Numbered from the stretch's first letter, positions 48,450 to 57,454 are shown. The stretch is 64,000 bases of DNA from Mycobacteroides chelonae (GCF_016767715.1 NZ_CP050145.1:3224001-3288000), one strand, 5' to 3'. Made by a program: numbers and translations. The notes: generated by a model from the letters alone, not told the origin.

Positions 48450-49173
48450 ATGGTGTTACCAGCGTTCCGATCTTCTCACCTGCGACCGCCCTGGCGATAT
48501 TGCCTTCGGTAAGCAGGTTGAACACCAGGATTGGCATCCGGTTGTCCATACACAGGCTGAACGCGGTGGCATCGGCGACCTGCAATCCGCGATCAATGAC
48601 CTCGCGGTGCGTGATCTCCGGCAGGAACTCGGCGTCAGGATTGGCGCGCGGGTCATCGGTGAAGATGCCGTCGACCGCCTTGGCCATCAGCACCACCTCG
48701 GCGCCGATCTCCAGCGCGCGCTGTGCCGCAGTGGTGTCGGTGGAGAAGTACGGCAATCCCATGCCGGCACCGAAGATGACAACGCGGCCCTTCTCGAGAT
48801 GCCTCCTGGCCCGCAGCGGGATGTACGGTTCGGCAACCTGGCCCATGGTGATAGCCGTCTGCACGCGCGTGACAATGCCTTCTTTTTCCAGAAAGTCTTG
48901 CAGTGCAAGGCTATTCATGACGGTGCCGAGCATGCCCATGTAGTCCGAGCGCGTCCGTTCCATCCCGCGCTGCTGCAGCTGCGCGCCACGGAAGAAGTTG
49001 CCACCGCCGATGACGACCGCCACCTCGGCACCGCTGCGAACCACCTCGGCAATTTGGCTGGCCACCCTATGGACCACATCCGGGTCAAGACCGACAGCTC
49101 CCCCGCCGAACATCTCGCCGCCGAGCTTGAGCAGCACCCGCTTATATCCGGTGCGGCTCACATCGCGAGTCAT
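48448..49173 (-). CDS. pyrH: Uridylate kinase PyrH
   Basis: A 241-aa UMP kinase of the amino-acid-kinase fold. N-terminal [11 protein letters not shown] phosphate loop, GGGNFFRG, then [13 protein letters not shown] and TDDPR. ATG 49173 is chosen because GAGGAGG lies a few bases upstream; the frame runs on to 49224. Makes UDP for nucleotide and RNA synthesis; normally GTP-activated and UTP-inhibited. Preceded by helR with a 121-bp gap. Confidence 0.95.
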   Translation of the reverse strand: MTRDVSRTGYKRVLLKLGGEMFGGGAVGLDPDVVHRVASQIAEVVRSGAEVAVVIGGGNFFRGAQLQQRGMERTRSDYMGMLGTVMNSLALQDFLEKEGIVTRVQTAITMGQVAEPYIPLRARRHLEKGRVVIFGAGMGLPYFSTDTTAAQRALEIGAEVVLMAKAVDGIFTDDPRANPDAEFLPEITHREVIDRGLQVADATAFSLCMDNRMPILVFNLLTEGNIARAVAGEKIGTLVTP

Positions 49174-49245
49174 CACGCCTCCTCGGTACGGGTTCAACAA
49201 CGCCGGTGCACAAAACTCAGCCATCGGGCCCGCTGCTTCTGCTCA

Positions 49246-49263
49246 TCGCGCAAGCGGCTCATC
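49246..49263. repeat. Dispersed repeat, copy C (18 nt)
   Basis: The minus strand reads GATGAGCCGCTTGCGCGA, identical to the first 18 nt of copies A and B, in the helR-pyrH gap 73 nt before pyrH. Confidence 0.65.
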
Positions 49264-49294
49264 GGAAGGCCGCGACGGCGGTGTCTATCCTGCC

Positions 49295-51571
49295 TTATTG
49301 GGCGACGCTCGTTGGCACGACCCGGCGAACCGAGCCGGGGCCGACTGTGGTTTCGGTGAGGCCGACGAGAGCTTGCGGCAACGGCGCCACGTGCAGCACG
49401 CCCAGACGCTGTGTGGCGCGGGTGAGCGCCACATAGAGCTCGGCCGCACCGCGCGGCCCATCCGCCAGGATCCGTTCCGGCTCCACGACCAGCACCGCGT
49501 CGAACTCCAGGCCCTTGGTCTCGGAGGCGGGCACCGTGCCGGGTACACCCGGTGGCCCGATCACCACACTCGTGCCCTCCCGAGCGTCTTCATCGCTCGT
49601 GAATTCCTCGATGGCTTTTGATAATTCGCCCTCGGTGAGATGTCTCGACCAGGGGCGCACGCCACAGGAACGGACGGATTCGGGTGGCTGGACGCCCGGT
49701 GCGAACTCGGCAAGCAGCGCCGCGGCGACGGCCATGATCTCTGCTGGGGTGCGGTAGTTCACCGACAACGACCGGTACAGCCAGCGTCCCGGCACATACG
49801 GGGCCAGAATCGCGTCCCAGGAGGTGGCACCGGCCACCGATCGGCGCTGAGCCAGGTCCCCGACCACCGTGAACGAGCGGCTTGGACACCGGCGCATCAA
49901 AACTCGCCAGTCCATTTCGGACAGCTCCTGCGCCTCGTCGATCACGATGTGCCCGTACGTCCAGTCCCGGTCGGCCGAGGCGCGTTCGACCAGGTCGCGG
50001 GTGTCACGTTCGGTGAATCGTTCCGCGAGGTCCTCGGCGCCGAGCAGATCGGTGGCGAAGAGGTGGTCTTCGTCGTCCATCATGTCTTCACGGCCGGTCA
50101 TCAGGTCCAACACCCCGGCCGCGTACTCGGCCTCGGCCCTGCGCTCCTGTTCAGCCGCCTCCTCTGCGGCCTTATCGCGGCCCACCAGGTCGACAAGCTC
50201 ATCGAGCAGGGGTATGTCTGAGACCGTCCATGCGTCACCGACAGGGCGTGCCAGTGCCGGATCCGCACCGGCAGCGCGCAGCCGCTCCGGTGAGGTGTAC
50301 AGCTCCGACAAGAGCATCTCCGGCGTCAGCATCGGCCATAGCTCGTCGAGTGCGGCGGCGAATCCCTCGTGATCCCCGAGTTCATCCAGCAGCTCCGCGC
50401 GCAGGTGCTCCCATGCCTTGCGGTCCTCGCGTGTGAGCCACCCCTTGCCGATACGTGGGATCGCCCGCTCCGTGATCGCCCACGTCAGTACGTCGGTGAA
50501 GACCGTTCGCGCCTCGTTGTGCGGGAGCCTGCTCGCACGCGCCTCCTCGATGGCCCACTGCGCTATATCGGCATCGATGCGCACCGAAACGTCGGTGAGC
50601 TGGATGCGCAGTGGTTCCACGGGGGTCCGCTGCCGATCCGCGACCGCAGCCGCGAGCACGTCAAGAATCTGCAGCGAGCCCTTGAGACGCGCGGCCTCCG
50701 CTCCATCCTCCGCCGTCACCTTCAGACCGGGCAGCAGATCTCCCGCCGTCGTGAACACCACGTTCGTCTCGCCCAACGACGGCAGGACCCGCGAAATATG
50801 GCTGAGGAAGGCCGCATTCGGGCCCACAACCAGCACACCGTGGCGTTCCATCCGCTTGCGCTGGGTGTACAGCAGGTAGGCGACGCGGTGCAGCGCCACG
50901 ACGGTTTTGCCTGTGCCGGGACCGCCCTCGATGACCAGCACGCCAGGATGATCGAGCCGGATGATCCTGTCCTGCTCGGCCTGGATGGTCGCCACGATGT
51001 CGCGCATGCCGTTGCCGCGCGGTGCGTTCACGGCCGCGAGCAGCGCCGCATCACTCATGCTTCCGCGTTCGCCGTCGCGATCTTCACTGTCGGGACGGCC
51101 CAGGATTTCGTCGGAGAACGCATCTACGTGACGTCCCCGAGTCCGAAATTGGCGCCGGCGCCGAGTGTTTTCCGGGTTGGCCCCGGTGGCGATGTAGAAG
51201 GCCTGCGCTGCCGGAGCCCGCCAATCGATCAGCAGTGGTTCGTAGTCATTCGTCTCGTCCAGAAGACCGATGCGTCCGACGTAGGACCGCTCTCCCGAGA
51301 CGGCATCCAGCCGGCCGAAGCACAGTCCGTCGTCGGCGACATCCAAGCGTTGCGCCTGACTGGCCAGTGCGCGCACCTCGTCGTCGCGCTCGACCATGGC
51401 CGCACCGTTCTGCTGATCGACAGGCGCACGCAGGGTGCTGCGGTATCGCCCCTTAACGCGCGCACGCTCGGCGTCGAGCCGCACATAGAGCCCAGCGATG
51501 TACTCCCGCTCGGATTCCAGTTCTTCCTCGTATGTCGTCAACTGGACTTCCCCGTTTCCGTTCTCATTCAT
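49295..51571 (-). CDS. helR: HelR, HelD-like RNA polymerase-associated ATPase (rifamycin resistance)
   Basis: A 758-aa UvrD/Rep-like superfamily-1 protein of the HelD group. An N-terminal coiled coil (about 10-45) enters the RNAP secondary channel in HelD structures. Walker A GGPGTGKT at 216-223, a split-in helical domain, VIDEAQELSEMDW as the Walker B region and late motifs ALTRATQRLGV. Class II HelD/HelR proteins displace rifamycins from RNAP; HelR is a major inducible rifampicin resistance factor in M. abscessus (known). The 21-bp element upstream at 51610-51630 fits rifamycin-responsive induction. It lies between pyrH and pnuC. Confidence 0.9.
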   Translation of the reverse strand: MNENGNGEVQLTTYEEELESEREYIAGLYVRLDAERARVKGRYRSTLRAPVDQQNGAAMVERDDEVRALASQAQRLDVADDGLCFGRLDAVSGERSYVGRIGLLDETNDYEPLLIDWRAPAAQAFYIATGANPENTRRRRQFRTRGRHVDAFSDEILGRPDSEDRDGERGSMSDAALLAAVNAPRGNGMRDIVATIQAEQDRIIRLDHPGVLVIEGGPGTGKTVVALHRVAYLLYTQRKRMERHGVLVVGPNAAFLSHISRVLPSLGETNVVFTTAGDLLPGLKVTAEDGAEAARLKGSLQILDVLAAAVADRQRTPVEPLRIQLTDVSVRIDADIAQWAIEEARASRLPHNEARTVFTDVLTWAITERAIPRIGKGWLTREDRKAWEHLRAELLDELGDHEGFAAALDELWPMLTPEMLLSELYTSPERLRAAGADPALARPVGDAWTVSDIPLLDELVDLVGRDKAAEEAAEQERRAEAEYAAGVLDLMTGREDMMDDEDHLFATDLLGAEDLAERFTERDTRDLVERASADRDWTYGHIVIDEAQELSEMDWRVLMRRCPSRSFTVVGDLAQRRSVAGATSWDAILAPYVPGRWLYRSLSVNYRTPAEIMAVAAALLAEFAPGVQPPESVRSCGVRPWSRHLTEGELSKAIEEFTSDEDAREGTSVVIGPPGVPGTVPASETKGLEFDAVLVVEPERILADGPRGAAELYVALTRATQRLGVLHVAPLPQALVGLTETTVGPGSVRRVVPTSVAQ

Positions 51572-51609
51572 GGCATCTGACGTTCGGCCAGCGATTGTGC
51601 GGTATGACC

Positions 51610-51630
51610 GGGGCCTTGCCGCAAGGCCCC
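51610..51630. promoter_or_regulatory. Rifamycin-associated element (RAE) upstream of helR
   Basis: A perfect palindrome with arms GGGGCCTTGC and GCAAGGCCCC around one base, 39 bp before the helR start. RAEs of this GGGGCTTGC/GCAAGCCCC type precede rifamycin-inactivating and helR genes in actinomycetes (known). Confidence 0.85.
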
Positions 51631-51662
51631 CTGTCCGATATATGTTGGAAGGGGCAGGTTGT

Positions 51663-52241
51663 TCATACCGAGTCGACGGTCGTCTCCGTCCGCAATTCTT
51701 TGCGCCAGCTCCATAGCCCGACGGCGGCCATCACGGTGAGAAACGCGTATAGACCTGCCGTCAGGTTCAACCCCTTGAACAGATAAACACCTACGGAGAA
51801 CGTGTCGGTGATGATCCAGAGTGCCCAATTCTCGATCCATTTTCGGTTCATCATGAATTGGGAGACGATACTGAGCCCGGTGATCACCGAATCAAGCTGA
51901 GGGGCATTGGAATCGGTGAACGTGATCAGGAACGCATACAGTGCCGCCACCAGGACCGCCAGGGACAACGCCAACGGCAGCCACGCCCGCCGTGGCGTCC
52001 GCCGCACCACGACACCATGCCGATCCGGGCTTCCCCGCCGCCACAGGTACCAGCCCTGAGCGGCCAGCGCGATAAACATGACCTGCAGGGCAGCGTCGGC
52101 GTACAGGGTCTGCCGGCTAAAGACCACGATGTAGAACAGCGAGCTGACGATCGCGACCGGGAAGGTCCAAATATTCTGGCGGACAGCGAGGATCACGAAC
52201 AGCACACCGGCCAGGCTGCCGATTAGCTCTGTCCAGTCCAC
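51663..52241 (-). CDS. pnuC: PnuC-type nicotinamide riboside transporter
   Basis: A 192-aa membrane protein with about seven hydrophobic segments and PnuC features: AVRQNIWTFPVAI near the start and NRKWIENWALWIITD in the second half. PnuC proteins facilitate uptake of an unphosphorylated NAD or vitamin precursor that is trapped by phosphorylation. A P-loop kinase gene lies divergently 36 bp away. M. tuberculosis lacks an obvious PnuC, so this is accessory. Its end is 92 bp from the helR start and it does not share helR's promoter. Confidence 0.85.
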   Translation of the reverse strand: MDWTELIGSLAGVLFVILAVRQNIWTFPVAIVSSLFYIVVFSRQTLYADAALQVMFIALAAQGWYLWRRGSPDRHGVVVRRTPRRAWLPLALSLAVLVAALYAFLITFTDSNAPQLDSVITGLSIVSQFMMNRKWIENWALWIITDTFSVGVYLFKGLNLTAGLYAFLTVMAAVGLWSWRKELRTETTVDSV

Positions 52242-52277
52242 CGCAACAGGCTAGCCGAGCACCAGTAAGCTCGCGCC

Positions 52278-52895
52278 ATGGCGACACCGGCACCACTGCG
52301 AAGCTTCGCGTGGCTGGCCACGATCATCAGCGAGAGCGAGCCACACTGCGGCGATGTGCGTGTTGTGGCCGTCGACGGCAGGGGCGCCGCCGGCAAGAGC
52401 ACCTTTGCTGCACGACTACACACAGCGGTATCGGCGACAACCCCGTCCACGGCACTGCTGCACACCGACGACTTCGCGTCCTGGGAGACGTTCTTCGGGT
52501 GGTGGCCGCGGTTCGAGGAGCAGATTCTCGCGCCCTGGGCGCACGGCAACTTGGCGCGGTACCGGCGCTACGACTGGACGACCCGAGAATTCGGCCCACC
52601 GGAGCAGTGCGCACCGCCGTCGGTGCTGATTCTCGAGGGCGTCGGCTCGGGCCGCGCAGCCGCCGACCGCTGGTTGAGTTCGCTGATCTGGGTGCAGACC
52701 GGCCAACTGACCCGTAGGCGCCGGGCGGAGGTTCGCGATGGCGAGGAGCTCCGCGAGTTCTGGCGATTGTGGCTCAACGAGGAGGAAGCGCACTTCCGCC
52801 GGGATCCCACCGCGGCCCGCGCCGACCTCATCGTCGACGGCGATCCCGCGGTGCCACCGGACGACCCCGACCGCGACTTCCTGCTCGGCCGTTAA
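52278..52895 (+). CDS. Uridine-kinase-like P-loop kinase
   Basis: A 205-aa P-loop protein: Walker A DGRGAAGKST (about 34-43), an acceptor-binding HTDDFASWETFFGWWPRF segment, LILEGVGSGR, and an Arg-rich LID (TRRRRAEVRDGE). It resembles the uridine kinase/phosphoribulokinase group and also nicotinamide riboside kinases. Divergent from pnuC across 36 bp. A role in trapping the imported riboside is inferred from this pairing. The stop shares TTAA with the GH1 gene. Confidence 0.8.
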   Translation: MATPAPLRSFAWLATIISESEPHCGDVRVVAVDGRGAAGKSTFAARLHTAVSATTPSTALLHTDDFASWETFFGWWPRFEEQILAPWAHGNLARYRRYDWTTREFGPPEQCAPPSVLILEGVGSGRAAADRWLSSLIWVQTGQLTRRRRAEVRDGEELREFWRLWLNEEEAHFRRDPTAARADLIVDGDPAVPPDDPDRDFLLGR

Positions 52896-54274
52896 CGCAA
52901 CGGCACCGTCGGCCCGTTCGGGTCAAGTGGCGCACAGCTGTCCCGCCCTACCGTCGTGGAGCATTTCGCCGCCGGGATCGCCGGGCGGTAGCCGGCTGCG
53001 GTGCCTGCATCCCGGGTGATCTGGGTGTAGGTCTGGACGGCATCGGTGGGCACGCGCTTCAGTGCCGGATCACCCAGCGCGTCTACGGTGTAGAGGCCGA
53101 AACGTGGCCGGTAACTTCCCCATTCGTAGTTGTCGACCAGCGACCAGTAGTTGTACCCGATGATCGGGATATCGTCGGCCTTGGCCCGCTGTAGCCAGAA
53201 GACGGTGTCGTTGAGGTACTGCGATCGGGTCACGCCGTCAGAGCGCGGCTTTCCGTTGTCGGTGACCATGCCGTTCTCGACGATGTAGATCGGCAGCCCG
53301 GGGTATCGCTGCGCGTAATGCCGCGACACGTAGTAGATGTCCTCGGGCTGCAACTTGATGTTCCAGCGTGCGGCCATGCTCTGCGTCGAGGCTGGATTGT
53401 CCAGGGCAGTGCCGGTGTAGTAGTCGAAGCCCAGGTAATCCAGGCTGCCGGTGACCCGGTCGAAGAACGAACCGTCCAGACCCTTCACCCCGAAGCCTGC
53501 GAACTGCGCCAACACATCCGGGGGGATGTAGGCCTCGTTGGTGGTCACCTTGGCCTTGGGGTCGGCGTCGTGCGCAGCCCGGTACACCGCACGATGAGCC
53601 TGCGCAAGACGATCCAGGAAGCCTTCGAACTGATCGGGTTTGATCGCGCCGGTGCGCACCTCCATCGCCCCGAAAGCCAGTGGCTCGTTGATGCTGACCC
53701 ACAGCACCCCTTGTCCGGCATAGCGTTTGGTGATTGCCTTGGCAAAGTCTTCGAACGCCGCGATGTTGTTCATGAAGCCGCCGCGGTCGGCGACCCAGCC
53801 CGGGTATACCCAGTGCATGAGCGTGATCATCGGGGTCATGCCGTTCTCGCGTAGCGTCGCGACGATGGAGTCGTAGTACGCCAGTTCCTTCTCGTCCCAT
53901 TTGCCCGGCTCGGGCATCACCCGCGACCACTCCAGCCCGAATCGAAATGTATTGACGCCCATGGCATGAGCATTGGCGATGTCTTCGGCGTATCGATGGC
54001 GGAAATCATCGGCCTGCCGGTACGGGTCGACCGGGCCAGCCCCCAGAGGATCAGCCCCGGGCTCTACCGGCCTACCGGCGGTGCGATCAACATAGCGTCG
54101 CCAATTGCTGTCGGGAGCACTGCCCTCCACCTGGTAGCCCGCAGTTGCAGTACCCCAGTAGAACCCGCGATCCCAGGCGGAGTCGTCCTTCGAACTCTCC
54201 TGCTGCGGGCTGCAAGCGGCCAATCCCAATGCCACGACGACGGCCGATGCCACGACGGAGACGATCCATTTCAT
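52892..54274 (-). CDS. GH1 family glycoside hydrolase lipoprotein
   Basis: A 460-aa exported beta-glucosidase-type enzyme. Signal peptide with lipobox LAAC (Cys21), then a complete GH1 barrel: GTATAGYQVEG, acid/base Glu197 in INEPLAFG, nucleophile Glu333 in VENGMVTDN and the WSLVDNYEW aglycone loop. ATG 54274 is chosen for the signal peptide; the frame from 54370 begins inside tetR. It starts 4 nt after a 23-bp palindrome and has no Shine-Dalgarno: a -10-like TATGGT ends six bases before the ATG, so the mRNA is probably leaderless. Surface GH1 enzymes are uncommon in mycobacteria; the substrate is unknown. Confidence 0.9.
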   Translation of the reverse strand: MKWIVSVVASAVVVALGLAACSPQQESSKDDSAWDRGFYWGTATAGYQVEGSAPDSNWRRYVDRTAGRPVEPGADPLGAGPVDPYRQADDFRHRYAEDIANAHAMGVNTFRFGLEWSRVMPEPGKWDEKELAYYDSIVATLRENGMTPMITLMHWVYPGWVADRGGFMNNIAAFEDFAKAITKRYAGQGVLWVSINEPLAFGAMEVRTGAIKPDQFEGFLDRLAQAHRAVYRAAHDADPKAKVTTNEAYIPPDVLAQFAGFGVKGLDGSFFDRVTGSLDYLGFDYYTGTALDNPASTQSMAARWNIKLQPEDIYYVSRHYAQRYPGLPIYIVENGMVTDNGKPRSDGVTRSQYLNDTVFWLQRAKADDIPIIGYNYWSLVDNYEWGSYRPRFGLYTVDALGDPALKRVPTDAVQTYTQITRDAGTAAGYRPAIPAAKCSTTVGRDSCAPLDPNGPTVPLR

Positions 54275-54277
54275 ACA

Positions 54278-54300
54278 AAAACCATACACTGTATGGTTTT
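54278..54300. promoter_or_regulatory. 23-bp perfect palindrome, TetR operator for the GH1 gene
   Basis: Arms AAAACCATACA and TGTATGGTTTT around one base, filling the 26-bp gap between the tetR stop and the GH1 start. It includes the candidate -10 element TATGGT, so repressor binding would block polymerase directly. Confidence 0.8.
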
Positions 54301-54894
54301 CTAGGCCAGTAGCCGCTCCCACACCCGCCGCATGTGGCTGCCCATGTCGATGGATGGATCCGACATCCATTGGATCTGAATGCCGTCTGCGGCCGCGATC
54401 AGCGCCGCCGCAGCGAATTCGGCATCGACATGCTCGGGAACCTCGCCCGCGGCTTGGCGCCCTCGCACGTACTCGGCGATGAGCGTGCGCATCCTCTCGT
54501 ATCTCTCCCGCAGGTAAGCGCCGGCAGGATGGCCCGGGTCAACGGCCGCGGCGGCCGCCAGTGAGAGATACACCGTCCCGGAGCCAGGCTTACTCGCCTT
54601 GTCGAGCATCGCTTGTGCGAGCACCTCGCCGGGGTCGATCTCGGAGTCCGAATTGCCATACCAATGTTCAAATCTGGCGTCGGCATCGCGCTGGATCTCG
54701 GTGAGGATCACATCGCGCGTCGGGAAGTAGTGCATGAGCCCGGCCAGGCTGATGTTGGCTTCCTTGGCTATGACACGCATCGAGGCACCGGCCTCCCCGT
54801 CGCGCTCCAACACCGTCAACGCCGCGGCGAGGATCTCCCGGCGCTTGGCCTCCCCTTTGGGATACCGCTTTGCGTCAGGCCCAACAGCTGGCAT
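54301..54894 (-). CDS. TetR-family regulator of the GH1 lipoprotein
   Basis: A 197-aa TetR protein. Helix-turn-helix at about residues 18-66 (MRVIAKEANISLAGLMHYFPTRDVIL), with a C-terminal TetR_C domain (about 80-195). The only strong palindrome nearby lies directly after its stop and before the GH1 gene, so it probably represses GH1 and lifts repression on binding a glycoside or aglycone. It is separated from tsf by a strong terminator hairpin, so it has its own promoter. Confidence 0.88.
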   Translation of the reverse strand: MPAVGPDAKRYPKGEAKRREILAAALTVLERDGEAGASMRVIAKEANISLAGLMHYFPTRDVILTEIQRDADARFEHWYGNSDSEIDPGEVLAQAMLDKASKPGSGTVYLSLAAAAAVDPGHPAGAYLRERYERMRTLIAEYVRGRQAAGEVPEHVDAEFAAAALIAAADGIQIQWMSDPSIDMGSHMRRVWERLLA

Positions 54895-54918
54895 TGCCCG
54901 AGGCTAGCGCACAAACAG

Positions 54919-54956
54919 TTCGGCCCCGCACAGGAACGAATCCTGGCGGGGCCGAA
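54919..54956 (-). terminator. Stem-loop terminator after rpsB-tsf
   Basis: An 11-bp stem TTCGGCCCCGC/GCGGGGCCGAA, a one-base bulge, a further 5-bp stem CAGGA/TCCTG and a five-base loop. It starts 15 nt beyond the tsf stop. The trailing CTGTTTGT is a weak U-tract in the tsf direction and TTGTTTT follows on the other strand. Confidence 0.8.
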
Positions 54957-54970
54957 TTGTTTTGAGAAAC

Positions 54971-55789
54971 CTAGGCTTGGCCGACCTCGAACCGCGCAAA
55001 GCGGGTCACGGTGACACCGGCCTCGTCAAGCAGCGCCTTGACGGACTTCTTGTTGTCGGACACCGACGGCTGATCCAGCAGCACGACATCCTTGTAGTAG
55101 CCAGTCACGCGTCCCTCGACGATCTTGGGCAGCGCGGCCTCGGGCTTGCCCTCGGCCTTGGCGGTCTCCTCGGCGATGCGACGCTCATTCTCGACCACGT
55201 CGGCCGGAACGTCTTCGCGCGTCAGGTACTTGGCCTTGAGCGCAGCGATCTGCAGCGCCACGGAGTGCGCGGCACCCTCGTCCGAACCGGTGTACTCGAC
55301 CAGCACGCCCACGGCCGGCGGCAGGTCCGCGGCGCGCTTGTGCAGGTATGCCTCGACAGTGCCATCGAAGTACGCCACCCGGCGCAGCTCCAACTTCTCA
55401 CCGATCTTGGCGGCCAGGTCGGCGATCGCCTGCTCAACGGTCCGGCCGTCCTCGACCTTGGCGGCCAGGAGGGCGTCGACCTCGCCGATCTTGCCGGCAG
55501 CGGCCGCACCGACAATGGCGTCGGCCAGGCCCTGGAACTCGGCGTTCTTGGCGACGAAGTCGGTCTCGGAGTTCAGCTCGACAAGTGCGCCGTCACGCGC
55601 GACAACCAGGCCCTCAGCGGTAGCGCGCTCGGCACGCTTGCCGACGTCCTTGGCACCCTTGATGCGCAGCACCTCGACGGCCTTGTCGAAATCACCGTCG
55701 GACTCGGCCAGGGCGTTCTTGCAGTCGAGCATTCCGGCACCGGTCAGTTCCCGGAGCCGCTTCACATCGGCGGCTGTGAAATTCGCCAT
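54971..55789 (-). CDS. tsf: Elongation factor Ts
   Basis: A 272-aa nucleotide-exchange factor for EF-Tu. UBA-like N-terminal domain with [19 protein letters not shown], followed by the core with [11 protein letters not shown]. It begins immediately after the rpsB stop (TAA directly followed by ATG). The order rpsB-tsf is universal. Full-length, nothing odd. Confidence 0.97.
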   Translation of the reverse strand: MANFTAADVKRLRELTGAGMLDCKNALAESDGDFDKAVEVLRIKGAKDVGKRAERATAEGLVVARDGALVELNSETDFVAKNAEFQGLADAIVGAAAAGKIGEVDALLAAKVEDGRTVEQAIADLAAKIGEKLELRRVAYFDGTVEAYLHKRAADLPPAVGVLVEYTGSDEGAAHSVALQIAALKAKYLTREDVPADVVENERRIAEETAKAEGKPEAALPKIVEGRVTGYYKDVVLLDQPSVSDNKKSVKALLDEAGVTVTRFARFEVGQA

Positions 55790-56623
55790 TTAGCCTTCCT
55801 CGGTTGTGGTTTCGGTGGTCTCGGCCGCGGGCGCAGCACCGTCGTCGGTGGTTGCGACAGCGGAGGCAAGCAGTTCCTGCTCCCACTCGGCAAGCGGCTC
55901 GGCGGCCTCTGGCTTCTCGTCGCCACCGGCCAGGCCGGAGCGGGCCTGCAGGCCCTCGGCGATCGCGGAAGCGACGACCTTGGTGAGCAGCGCGGCGCTG
56001 CGGATCGCGTCATCGTTGCCCGGGATCGGGTAGTCGACGACATCGGGATCGCAGTTGGTGTCCAGGATCGCGATGATCGGGATGTTCAGCTTGCGGGCCT
56101 CGGCTACGGCGAGGTGCTCCTTGTTGGTATCCACCACGAAGATCGCCGACGGCACCTTCTGCATGTCCCGGATACCGCCGAGGCTGCGCTCAAGCTTGTT
56201 CTTCTCACGCGTGAGCATGAGAATTTCCTTCTTGGTGCGTCCCTCGAAGCCACCGGTCTGCTCCATCGACTCCAGCTCCTTGAGGCGCTGCAGACGCTTG
56301 TGAACAGTGGAGAAGTTGGTGAGCATGCCGCCCAGCCAGCGCTGGTTGACGTAAGGCATGCCAACGCGAGTCGCCTCTTCGGCGATGGGCTCCTGAGCCT
56401 GCTTCTTGGTGCCGACGAACATGACCGACCCACCGTGAGCGACGGTCTCCTTGACGAACTCGTACGCCTTGTCGATGTAGGTCAGCGTCTGCTGCAAGTC
56501 GATGATGTAGATGCCGTTGCGGTCGGTGAAGATGAACCGCTTCATCTTGGGGTTCCAACGACGGGTCTGGTGCCCGAAGTGCGCGCCGCTGTCAAGCAGC
56601 TGCTTCATAGTTACTACAGCCAT
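55790..56623 (-). CDS. rpsB: 30S ribosomal protein S2
   Basis: A 277-aa S2 protein with [24 protein letters not shown] at its start and the later blocks [20 protein letters not shown] and [13 protein letters not shown] Glu/Thr/Ala-rich C-terminal extension (about 225-277) is typical of actinobacteria. ATG 56623 is the correct start by family; the open frame to 56755 covers the leader. The upstream leader can fold into long hairpins. Confidence 0.97.
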   Translation of the reverse strand: MAVVTMKQLLDSGAHFGHQTRRWNPKMKRFIFTDRNGIYIIDLQQTLTYIDKAYEFVKETVAHGGSVMFVGTKKQAQEPIAEEATRVGMPYVNQRWLGGMLTNFSTVHKRLQRLKELESMEQTGGFEGRTKKEILMLTREKNKLERSLGGIRDMQKVPSAIFVVDTNKEHLAVAEARKLNIPIIAILDTNCDPDVVDYPIPGNDDAIRSAALLTKVVASAIAEGLQARSGLAGGDEKPEAAEPLAEWEQELLASAVATTDDGAAPAAETTETTTEEG

Positions 56624-56656
56624 GAGTCCATGGTTCCTTTTGTCGGTTGTCGCCCG

Positions 56657-56746
56657 GGATCGGGTGATCCTGGGCCCTAGCGTCTGCTGATGCCGGAACC
56701 CATTCCTCGATTCCCGAAGGAAACCCTGGATGGGACCGCCCGGCAT
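56657..56746 (-). promoter_or_regulatory. Structured leader of rpsB mRNA
   Basis: On the rpsB strand two hairpins precede the start. The distal one spans 56690-56746 with arms ATGCCGG/CCGGCAT, CCCAT/ATGGG and TTCC/GGAA. The proximal one spans 56657-56670 (GGATC-4-GATCC). It may mediate S2 autogenous control or stabilise the messenger. The rest of 56624-56932 holds the promoters of rpsB and the divergent M23 gene. Confidence 0.5.
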
Positions 56747-56932
56747 GCCGGTCACGAGTTCGTGTACAGACGCGCGAAGTCAACCCGCTAGGCGAGTTGC
56801 GGTCATGAGTTTACATGCTGCGACGAGTGCTTTTCGCCACGCACCGAAGCATCGGGCGCAGACCCCGGAGGTTGTCCACAGGGGCCGAAATGGCTCTTTC
56901 CTCCACCACAATCGTCCGGTCACGATGATGTC

Positions 56933-57454
56933 GTGAGGTTCAGAAGGGTCGGCTGTCCCGGACTGATCCTGGCCGTGGCGCTGACTGCCTCCCCCGTGGC
57001 TGCCACCGCACCGGGTGACACGGGTGATCGTTTCGGCTGGCCGCTACGTCCTCGACCTGCGGTAACCCGGCACTTCGACAAGCCGCGCGAGCGTTGGAAT
57101 CGGGGCCATCGCGGGGTCGATTTGGCCGGCTTCCCCGATCAGCGGGTGGCTGCGGCCGGGCCGGGCATCGTGGTGTACGCAGGATCTCTCGCCGGTAGGA
57201 CGCTGGTCTCGATCGAACACGTCGGCGGCCTGCGCACCACCTACGAGCCGGTTACCCCGCTGGTCAAGCCTGGTCAGCGCGTGAGCGAAGGATCGGTCAT
57301 CGGGACATTGCGGCCCGGACATCCCGGCTGCGATGGTGCGGCTTGTTTGCACTGGGGCGCGTTGCGCGGGCCTGCTTCGGCGGCGAACTACCTGGACCCG
57401 CTGGGACTGTTGGCCACTACGCCACTGCGACTCAAACCGCTTCAGGCGGGCTGA
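56933..57454 (+). CDS. Secreted M23-family peptidase (Rv2891-like)
   Basis: A 173-aa exported LytM-type protein. Signal peptide (about 1-25), then the M23 core: HRGVD (His59, Asp63) as the first zinc motif and LHWG (His about 141) as the last, so both motifs look intact. Starts with GTG. It acts on cell-wall peptides or is a wall-binding regulator of other hydrolases. Its end overlaps the convergent secreted-protein gene by 13 nt. Confidence 0.85.
   Translation: MRFRRVGCPGLILAVALTASPVAATAPGDTGDRFGWPLRPRPAVTRHFDKPRERWNRGHRGVDLAGFPDQRVAAAGPGIVVYAGSLAGRTLVSIEHVGGLRTTYEPVTPLVKPGQRVSEGSVIGTLRPGHPGCDGAACLHWGALRGPASAANYLDPLGLLATTPLRLKPLQAG

Noticed and set aside
49295-51571. UvrD/PcrA DNA-repair helicase
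   Set aside because: The coiled-coil N-terminus, length, HelD-like motifs and the RAE upstream point to HelR.
52242-52277. NAD-sensing riboswitch before pnuC
   Set aside because: The divergent gap is only 36 bp, too short for any known class.
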